IMG/VR virus record: IMGVR_UViG_3300011116_000448 | Coordinates: 1 to 64,000 of that record | Length of the DNA stretch: 64,000 bases | Strand: one strand, 5' to 3' | Source: a virus | Shown: piece by piece, positions 58,001 to 64,000 of the stretch | Position numbering within the stretch: the stretch's first letter is position 1 | Layout of the letters: the number at the start of each line of letters is the position of its first letter | Notes under the pieces: model-generated | Databases searched by the model: none | What the model was told of the DNA's origin: nothing | The model's input: only the letters and a program-made list of their open reading frames with translations | Made by a program: the position numbers and the translations under genes

Positions 58001-61000
58001 GTGCCCATGTTTTATCGCACGACAGACGAGATTAAGACTCTCGACTCTAAGTACTATCCCTCGGATGCAACCACTGGCCCTAGCGGTCATACAAATCCTG
58101 CGGAGTTTATCCCGTACTCAAGCATCCCTTATTTTTCCCCCACAACAATCAGAAACATTGTCAAGGCGTTGCGGACCGACCTTGACTTTGTAGAAATTCA
58201 CTTCTGTAACCCGCAGTTCAATCCGTGCTACGACGGTATGTATGACAACGGAACCTTCTTTGGTACACCTTCTATCTGGTCGTATGGCGGAGGTGCGATG
58301 TACAACGTACCTGTTGAAGTGTTCAATGTATTTGCATTGAATGCACCCAAGGAATCACTGCCGCCAAATCTTATGGAGAGCAAGGGTTTCCTTAGGTTCG
58401 ATGCTTTTACAGGTCGCTGGAGTTTTGTCAGCGCTGAAGCGTACAGAAATATGGACCGTCAGTTGCGCGACAAATGGGATCGTTGGTTGCAGGTAGTGCA
58501 CAAGGGTCGTCCTGAACTCAAGTCGTACTACAATCCCACCAAGAATCTGTTTCTTGTCAAGGTACGCCTTACGTGGCTGCTGAATGAACTACATACTATC
58601 ATCAGATCCCACAACACATCCAACAGAAATTCTCTGCAGCGTTTGCAGCGTGTTACCAGAAAGCGCAACCCAAAACTTGAATCTGGTATTGTTAACGCAG
58701 TGTACACACGCAACGCCTTTAGTAACATTGAGCGGTCACATCTACCGAGCAACGAGAATGTAAGTAAGCTACGTGGCTACCAAGCTGCCCGTAGTTTGCT
58801 GCGCAAAACACAGCGTGATGCCAAGATTCCCTTTGGTTATCACATGATCTTCAATAACTACCCTTCACACTTCTTTAACTTTCTTGACCATCTGTCAAAC
58901 AAGGAAAAGACAGAAATTCGCAAAAGGTACATTGTCGCCAACCCATTTACTACGTGGGGTAATTTGGCTTTTGTTATCCGTAATCGTGAAAGTGAAGTGT
59001 TTTCGTACAACGTACAAACGAGTAATTCACGTACGGGTGAGCGTATAATTGAGAAAAGAATCGCACCCCTTCACTGGCGCACGACAGGTGTTCTTTTTTC
59101 CTGTGATTGCTGCAAGAAAGATGGTTTTTCTCACAGCAATATGTACATTCTGCCACATGTGTCAGAGAAGTGGGCTGAGTGGAAACCTGCTTTTTACAAT
59201 CTTGTAGCGTTCCACAACAGACATCCAGATATCTATTTGCCGCAGTTGCATGTACATCAGTACGCTACACACGCTGCGGAGCTGATGACTATCATGAAGG
59301 TCAATGGTGCTTTGCTGAAGGATTACCGCAAGACATATTTTGACGCAAAGCAAGCAGAACTTGACTACGAAAAGGCTCTGGAGAAGTACCGATCAAAATC
59401 GAGCAAACCCACAGCCAGTGAAACCCCACACCCCTCTGGGTTGTCTAAAAACGAACGGCTTCTTCTTGACCCGGCAAAGATTCCAAACAACATTTTGTGG
59501 GCGCACGACGTATTTAGCTTCAATAAGCGTGCCAATCTGTCTCCAAAAGACCATCTTCAGTTGTTCAAGCGTGGTGTAGATAACGTCAGTGCTTTTATCC
59601 ATGCTGTAGCTACACCTGCTGAAGTGACAAAGAAAAAGGAAGAGGACGCTACACTTGACACAGCAGCACCTGTGCCACCAAGCATCTCTTCAGAGAATGT
59701 TTTGTTGGACCCACTTACGTACTCAAGACTGAAAAGTGAGATGGCTCCTGCACTTACTACTCTTATGGGGGGCTCAGGAATTTATAACTACAATGAAGGT
59801 TGGCCTCACGCTGAACAGTACAGGTCTTATACTGAAGTGCCAACTAAGTTTGATACTGTGTGCCAAAGTTGTACGTCATTGATGGAGAACTGGGGTAGAC
59901 ACATGCGTGCTATTACGTTGAATGCTGACCCAGCAACTATTAAAAACATGTGGCGACAGCAGGTGCAAGATGGACTTAACTTGTTAGGGCGTATCAACGG
60001 ACGTGATACTTGGAATTCAATGGAGTACATGACTTATCCCGGCAAGCATTTCCACAATCTTTTGAGCTACCTTCAGGGTGGTCATTTTACTACTCTTGAA
60101 CGTTTTGGTGGTCGATTCACTGTTGATACTAAAAACCGTCTTATCAAGAATTATTCCGAAAACCCTCTTAACTTTGGAAATTTTTCAAGGTCCAAGGGTG
60201 AGCACGAAAAGCTTTCTCTTGTCAACACCCACATAGGCGTACTTGGTCGTGGTGAGGTTAGTAGAGTCAATGACCAAGTAGAACTTGACACTACGTGTTA
60301 CCTTGGCGTCGAGTTGGAGGTAACTGCCAACAAGCAAGCATTTGATCTTGCCCGTGACGCCTATAACCGATTAGACGTAGGCAATGCTGATGACGCTGCC
60401 ATTAAGGAACTTGGTGTCTTTCTTGCGGCATCTACAGCCAATCGTTACTTTGTCGAGAACGGTAAGTCAGCTATCATAAAGTATGACGGCTCTTGCTCTG
60501 CTATCGGCTTTGAAATTGTTTCGGTACCCGGTACGCACGCTTGGCACCTTAACGAAGCTTGGAAGGGCTTCTTCAAGGAAGACTTTACTGACCCTGAGGC
60601 GCAGGCCTACGCACCCTCCAATCTTTTGAGCGGTTGGCCTAACAACGGCAGGAACGACGCGGTAACCCCGTGGAACAAGGAAGAACGCTGGAAGACGCCT
60701 ACTTGCGGCATTCACATCCACGTATCACGTAACGCGCTTACGCCTCTGCAGCTTGGCAAAATGCTTGTCTACGTTACTGCCAACGAAGATGGGTTTATTG
60801 AGAAGATTGCTGGGCGCAGCGCTAATACGTACTCCAAATTCATCAAGAAAGATTTGAAACACGGTGCGTCACTTGGTCGTGGCGGATCTATTATTACCAG
60901 AGGTTCTAACGCCGCGCTTCGTGCGGAACGCTATGAAGCAATTAATCTTACTTCTACCAAGGGTACTGTGGAGTTTCGTATCTTCCGGTCTAACGTGTCC

Positions 61001-61216
61001 AAAGCTGGATTTTTCAAGTGCATTGACTTTGTTCAGGCTCTCGTAGATTGGACTCGTGATGCTTCTCTTGCCAAGCTCAGTAACAAGCAGTTTATTGGCT
61101 TTGTTATTGACAATCGAGGCAAATACCCTTGGTTCTCCAAGTGGTTGATTGACTCCAAGTACGTCCAGACTGTTGCCACGCTTAACCCACTCTACACGCC
61201 TAACTTCAAAGGTTAA
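58001..61216 (+). CDS. Amidoligase (COOH-NH2 ligase) with long N-terminal region
   Basis: 1071 residues from a GTG at 58001 (GGAG 8 bases upstream). The C-terminal part (about 760-1040) has the amidoligase/glutamine synthetase-like fold signatures: CYLGVELEVTA with metal-ligand Glu, KYDGSCSAIGFEIVSVPG, CGIHIHVSRNAL and GTVEFRIFRSNV. These bind ATP and metals and join a carboxylate to an amine. The N-terminal 760 residues are unrecognised, apart from Cys groups SCDCCKKDG (about 367) and CQSC (about 619) that may bind zinc, and a DxxxE/Lys-rich middle. The next gene is a glutamine amidotransferase, so the ligase may use ammonia or an amine supplied locally. Substrate is unknown: a protein, cell-wall peptide or small metabolite are all possible. 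Confidence 0.82.
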   Translation: MPMFYRTTDEIKTLDSKYYPSDATTGPSGHTNPAEFIPYSSIPYFSPTTIRNIVKALRTDLDFVEIHFCNPQFNPCYDGMYDNGTFFGTPSIWSYGGGAMYNVPVEVFNVFALNAPKESLPPNLMESKGFLRFDAFTGRWSFVSAEAYRNMDRQLRDKWDRWLQVVHKGRPELKSYYNPTKNLFLVKVRLTWLLNELHTIIRSHNTSNRNSLQRLQRVTRKRNPKLESGIVNAVYTRNAFSNIERSHLPSNENVSKLRGYQAARSLLRKTQRDAKIPFGYHMIFNNYPSHFFNFLDHLSNKEKTEIRKRYIVANPFTTWGNLAFVIRNRESEVFSYNVQTSNSRTGERIIEKRIAPLHWRTTGVLFSCDCCKKDGFSHSNMYILPHVSEKWAEWKPAFYNLVAFHNRHPDIYLPQLHVHQYATHAAELMTIMKVNGALLKDYRKTYFDAKQAELDYEKALEKYRSKSSKPTASETPHPSGLSKNERLLLDPAKIPNNILWAHDVFSFNKRANLSPKDHLQLFKRGVDNVSAFIHAVATPAEVTKKKEEDATLDTAAPVPPSISSENVLLDPLTYSRLKSEMAPALTTLMGGSGIYNYNEGWPHAEQYRSYTEVPTKFDTVCQSCTSLMENWGRHMRAITLNADPATIKNMWRQQVQDGLNLLGRINGRDTWNSMEYMTYPGKHFHNLLSYLQGGHFTTLERFGGRFTVDTKNRLIKNYSENPLNFGNFSRSKGEHEKLSLVNTHIGVLGRGEVSRVNDQVELDTTCYLGVELEVTANKQAFDLARDAYNRLDVGNADDAAIKELGVFLAASTANRYFVENGKSAIIKYDGSCSAIGFEIVSVPGTHAWHLNEAWKGFFKEDFTDPEAQAYAPSNLLSGWPNNGRNDAVTPWNKEERWKTPTCGIHIHVSRNALTPLQLGKMLVYVTANEDGFIEKIAGRSANTYSKFIKKDLKHGASLGRGGSIITRGSNAALRAERYEAINLTSTKGTVEFRIFRSNVSKAGFFKCIDFVQALVDWTRDASLAKLSNKQFIGFVIDNRGKYPWFSKWLIDSKYVQTVATLNPLYTPNFKG

Positions 61217-61246
61217 TCTTTTCTTTCAACAAGGAGTATTACTTAA

Positions 61247-62569
61247 ATGTGTTTGATTGCTTACGCACCAAAGAAGTCGCTTATCTCGCTTGCATCCTTG
61301 GAGAATGCCTACGAGAACAACAAGGATGGTTGGGGTATTTGTTATCAGGACCCCGTCTCTGAAGAGCTTATCATTGACAAGCAGCTACTTGACTTTGAGC
61401 AGTTCAAACTTGCATGGAAGATGGTACCTGAGGACGTTCACGTCGGTGTTCACTTTCGATGGAAGACACACGGCGACCTCAGTCGTGACAACGTACATCC
61501 TTACCTGATCCTTGACAAGGCCAACGGTGATCCCGTTGACCTTGCGCTTATGCACAACGGTGTCATCTCGTATATCCACCCACACGGTGAAAAGCGTTCT
61601 GATACGCAGATGTACGTAGACCTGATCTTGCGCCCAATCTTGCTCAAGAACTGGGAACTCATTTACGACCCCAACTTCAAGCTGTTGATTGAGCGTGACA
61701 TCAGCACGGGGTCCAAGTTCCTTATCATGCCCAGCAAGGGTGATCCTATCATCTATAACAAAAAGCAAGGTCATGAACCCAAGGAACAGCCTGACGTTTG
61801 GTATTCAAATTCTTACTCCATCGACTCGCCTACTTGGCGTAGAGGAAAGACCACTGCCAACAATAACAACAACGCGGGCAATGGGTACTCCTACGACAGG
61901 TACCAAAGCAACTTTCCCAGTCCCGGCAACAGAGGGTCAAAAAACGAAGACTACAAGCCCTACATCTGGCCCACCAATCTTACCCCCAAGGAGGAGGAAC
62001 GTAAGAAAGAAATCCTCGCTTTGGTCAAGCCTCACGAAAAGATCCTTGATCGTGTTATGCGTGGTGACAAGTCTCTGCTTGGCTATGGGTGGGTCTTGGA
62101 CGACCGTTGGAATACTATTAGTTGTACTTTCAGTAATCCTTTGGCCGAAAAGCTGAGGAAGTTTATTCGCGACCATACAAAGCGGGTGGAAAAAGAACAG
62201 AAGGAAGCTACATCCAGTAATGTAATTCCTTTACCATCCTCCGCGCCTGAAGGCGTGGATAAAGACACAGAGAAGAGACTGAACCGAGCCAACCTGAAGC
62301 TTAGTTCTAGGGCTGAAACACTTGAGTGGGTACGAGCTAACCCAGATGACGCTACTGATTATTTGATCGACGCAGGGTTCTCAGGCGGCAAGCCTGCTGT
62401 ACTTGATTGGGTCACCAAAGACCTCGACAGGGCTAGCGAACAAGTATACAATTACGCTCATTTCAATAAGTTGATTGATTACAACATCAATCAGCCCACC
62501 CAAGGGTCTTTGAACCTCTTGGATACTGATGAAGATGATTACATGATGGGTGCTTATGGATATGCGTAA
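61247..62569 (+). CDS. Class II glutamine amidotransferase (Ntn hydrolase)
   Basis: 440 residues; AAGGAG lies before the ATG. Met-Cys at the start exposes the catalytic Cys after Met removal. GWGICYQD (about 29), HFRWKTHGDLS (about 69-79, with the Arg that binds glutamine carboxylate), LMHNGV (about 101, Asn-Gly oxyanion hole) and RSDTQMY (about 120) complete the GAT-II active site. The first 200 residues are this domain. The remainder is not recognised: an Asn-rich linker (TTANNNNNAGNGYSYD), then a charged helical region and an acidic end (LDTDEDDYMMGAYGYA). It releases ammonia from glutamine, most likely for the amidoligase upstream 30 bases away. Confidence 0.88.
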   Translation: MCLIAYAPKKSLISLASLENAYENNKDGWGICYQDPVSEELIIDKQLLDFEQFKLAWKMVPEDVHVGVHFRWKTHGDLSRDNVHPYLILDKANGDPVDLALMHNGVISYIHPHGEKRSDTQMYVDLILRPILLKNWELIYDPNFKLLIERDISTGSKFLIMPSKGDPIIYNKKQGHEPKEQPDVWYSNSYSIDSPTWRRGKTTANNNNNAGNGYSYDRYQSNFPSPGNRGSKNEDYKPYIWPTNLTPKEEERKKEILALVKPHEKILDRVMRGDKSLLGYGWVLDDRWNTISCTFSNPLAEKLRKFIRDHTKRVEKEQKEATSSNVIPLPSSAPEGVDKDTEKRLNRANLKLSSRAETLEWVRANPDDATDYLIDAGFSGGKPAVLDWVTKDLDRASEQVYNYAHFNKLIDYNINQPTQGSLNLLDTDEDDYMMGAYGYA

Positions 62570-62590
62570 TTTCTTAACAAAAAGGATAAT

Positions 62591-62662
62591 TTGCTAGAAC
62601 TTTTATTGATTGTTGTCTTCATAATTTGGGCCGTTGTTGGGTTCTTAGGAGGAACTAAGTAA
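62591..62662 (+). CDS. Possible small membrane peptide, 23 aa
   Basis: TTG 62591 after AAAAGGATAA, ending at 62662. Translation is almost all hydrophobic (LELLLIVVFIIWAVVGFLGG). May be a leader peptide or small membrane factor; too short to be sure. Confidence 0.3.
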   Translation: MLELLLIVVFIIWAVVGFLGGTK

Positions 62663-62745
62663 CTCCTTAGAGTATACAAGTGACCCAAAACCCTTGTCAA
62701 GTGAATTTTTTGTGAACATCAAGAACCTTAAGGAAACAGCCAAAA
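62663..62745. other. Gap before the 76-aa gene
   Basis: 83 bases with TTGTCAAG and an A/T-rich segment, then AAGGAAAC as the likely ribosome binding site. No clear promoter pair or hairpin seen. Confidence 0.3.
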
Positions 62746-62976
62746 ATGGTCGGACCTCCTGCCCAAGACATACGTAGCCTACTCTTCGGTAACACAGAAG
62801 ACTACTCTGTGTCTTTCCATACAAATGATGAAGGAAAGGTAATTATTCAAATCCTGAATGGCAATCACTCAAGGATTTTTGTAGGTACCAAGGATGATGT
62901 TCAGTCATTCATTGACGCACTGATGAGTGCGTGTGTGCGGGCAGAGTCAATCGAACTTGCCCTTAAAGGTAACTAA
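62746..62976 (+). CDS. Small hypothetical protein, 76 aa
   Basis: ATG 62746 after AAGGAAACAGCCAAA. Mixed alpha/beta protein (SVSFHTNDEGKVIIQILNG, DVQSFIDALMSACVR). No domain recognised. Confidence 0.6.
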   Translation: MVGPPAQDIRSLLFGNTEDYSVSFHTNDEGKVIIQILNGNHSRIFVGTKDDVQSFIDALMSACVRAESIELALKGN

Positions 62977-62980
62977 TACT

Positions 62981-63247
62981 ATGCTTACGTATCCTTTGAA
63001 CTACGATCCAAATACCCTCACTGAAGCGCAGATTTGGAAGAAGGCCATGTATCTTGAGCAAAAGCTTCAAGAACACATCGGTACTGACAAATACATTGGC
63101 AAGAATTCACGGGTGGCTAAAATCACCTTTGAGTGCAATGTTCTTTGGAAGGCTCTGGAGGCCCTCGGGCGGAAAGAGGTATCTCATAACCGGGCATTGC
63201 AGAATAGGGCGTCCTTGACGCTTATTACCCCCGCTACTAAACGGTAG
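62981..63247 (+). CDS. Small hypothetical protein, 88 aa
   Basis: ATG at 62981, five bases after the previous stop. Helical and basic (TEAQIWKKAMYLEQKLQEHIG, ECNVLWKALEALGRKEVS). No family recognised. Confidence 0.6.
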   Translation: MLTYPLNYDPNTLTEAQIWKKAMYLEQKLQEHIGTDKYIGKNSRVAKITFECNVLWKALEALGRKEVSHNRALQNRASLTLITPATKR

Positions 63248-63281
63248 CTTTCTTTACCCACATAAAGGAGTTTAATTGAAC

Positions 63282-63665
63282 ATGGCTAAGTTTCTCAGCA
63301 ACGCACTTAAGGCAGTAACACCCTCGCCCGTTACGGAAGTCCCCTCCAATGGTGGCGGTAGCGTGGTCACTGTTACAGTCAACAAAGAAGCCGTACAGGA
63401 CGACAAGGTGCCCGAGAAGTCATTCTGGTGTGTGGAAGAACCCTTTGTCGTTAATCAGGCGATCCCTAGTGACCTGTCAAAGGCCAGCACTGGCAAAACC
63501 CTTAGTGAAATCAACCCCGTCAAGAGTGCGTTCAATCTCTTCGGGTCTTTTGAAGAAGCTGCCGCGTATGGGCAGCGACTTAATCGTAACCTTGTTATCT
63601 TTGAAATCAAGCCAAGTGCTACCGTAAGGCCGCAGCTTGCCTTGGTTGCCAAGATCGAAGAGTAG
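63282..63665 (+). CDS. Hypothetical protein, 127 aa
   Basis: ATG 63282 with AAAGGAG upstream. Val/Pro-rich N-terminal half (VTVTVNKEAVQDDKVPEKSF), then a conserved-looking ending (SAFNLFGSFEEAAAYGQRL, LVIFEIKPSATVR). No domain recognised. A strong terminator follows. Confidence 0.6.
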   Translation: MAKFLSNALKAVTPSPVTEVPSNGGGSVVTVTVNKEAVQDDKVPEKSFWCVEEPFVVNQAIPSDLSKASTGKTLSEINPVKSAFNLFGSFEEAAAYGQRLNRNLVIFEIKPSATVRPQLALVAKIEE

Positions 63666-63674
63666 TCTACATAA

Positions 63675-63708
63675 ACCCCCTTAGGTATCTTCCTAAGGGG
63701 GTATTTTT
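63675..63708 (+). terminator. Rho-independent terminator
   Basis: ACCCCCTTAGG and CCTAAGGGGGT pair around a 6-base loop (63675-63702), followed by A and five T. It ends the transcript of the preceding gene. Confidence 0.92.
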
Positions 63709-63731
63709 ACACAAAAGGAGTCCTATCACAA

Positions 63732-63947
63732 ATGTCTGCCGAAAACCCAAAGCTTTCCGAATTGCTTCTAAGTATGCAGAACATCTGCAATTTGATTGAA
63801 AAGCACCCCAATTTTGGTGCCTTTATCGGTATGTACACAGCAGATCGTGTAGAAGACCTGTTGTTTGAACTTCCTGAAGAAATCAAGTTTGTGGAAAAGC
63901 AGGAGAACAAGGAACAGTCATGCTCTATTTCATCTCTCACGCCGTAG
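63732..63947 (+). CDS. Small hypothetical protein, 71 aa
   Basis: ATG 63732 after AAAAGGAG, 24 bases beyond the terminator. Helical with an acidic middle (LSELLLSMQNICNLIEK, LLFELPEEIKFVE). Its 3' end overlaps the start of the next gene by 28 nt. No family recognised. Confidence 0.58.
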   Translation: MSAENPKLSELLLSMQNICNLIEKHPNFGAFIGMYTADRVEDLLFELPEEIKFVEKQENKEQSCSISSLTP

Positions 63948-64000
63948 GCGCTATCTTTGGAGGACTGCTGCACCGCCTGAGGGGTGGGTGGTTCTCCAAC
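63920..64000 (+). CDS. Membrane protein, 3' end outside the window
   Basis: ATG 63920 with AAGGA 7 bases upstream; open to the right edge, so 27 residues are visible. Sequence AVGAIFGGLLHRLRGGWF is hydrophobic then basic, as at the start of an inner membrane protein. Nothing more can be said from this piece. Confidence 0.5.
   Translation, partial: MLYFISHAVGAIFGGLLHRLRGGWFSN

Noticed and set aside
1-64000. Temperate phage or prophage signs
   Set aside because: No integrase, excisionase, CI-like repressor or attachment site is seen; the zincin alone does not imply lysogeny. The unseen parts of the genome could change this.

Overview
The window is one contiguous piece of a tailed double-stranded DNA phage. 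It is most likely a lytic podovirus: it has a T7-type family A DNA polymerase, a T7-type endonuclease I, P22-type tail parts (gp4-like and gp10-like), two giant ejection-type virion proteins, and no tape measure, sheath or integrase. The host cannot be named. A cobalamin-dependent ribonucleotide reductase and a GcrA-like DNA-binding protein would fit a phage of aquatic Proteobacteria, but this is inference. Both window edges cut through genes, so the genome continues on both sides. No RNA polymerase, helicase or primase lies inside the window.

Region 1 (1-15.1 kb, plus strand) starts with replication and nucleotide metabolism: the DNA polymerase C-terminus, an SSB-like protein, a PD-(D/E)XK exonuclease, endonuclease I, class II ribonucleotide reductase and a gp1.7-like protein. 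A seven-gene sugar and methyl transfer island follows at 6.7-11.9 kb. It holds three glycosyltransferase-like genes, a nucleotidyltransferase-cupin fusion, two methyltransferases and a DUF115/MAF-like gene. A metallophosphoesterase, several small genes, an HNH nuclease and a GH24-type endolysin come next, ending at a terminator near 15.1 kb.

Region 2 (15.1-50.2 kb, minus strand) is the virion module. In transcription order it runs: small terminase, large terminase, portal, small protein, GroES-like co-chaperonin, scaffold, structural protein, decoration-like protein, major capsid protein, terminator, ImmA-like zincin, tail and adaptor proteins (gp4-like, repeat fibre, glycine-rich protein, adaptor, fibre, gp10-like). 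It continues through an HNH nuclease, a GNAT acetyltransferase, a 1600-residue protein with a transglycosylase-like segment, a 2579-residue protein with ADP-ribosyltransferase-like and ParB-like segments, and a membrane-anchored PAS protein. The last gene converges on the endolysin of region 1.

Region 3 (50.2-51.4 kb) is an intergenic stretch of about 1.2 kb between divergent operons. It is rich in G and C runs, short direct repeats, a G-quadruplex motif and hairpins. The last hairpin masks the ribosome binding site of the first rightward gene. Packaging, origin or regulatory roles are all possible.

Region 4 (51.4-64 kb, plus strand) is an accessory operon of many small, mostly unrecognised genes, several of them membrane proteins. 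It is dominated by an adjacent amidoligase (1071 aa) and class II glutamine amidotransferase (440 aa), which together look like an amide-forming modification system. This pair, the sugar island, the multi-domain ejected proteins and the PAS membrane protein are the most interesting parts of the window.
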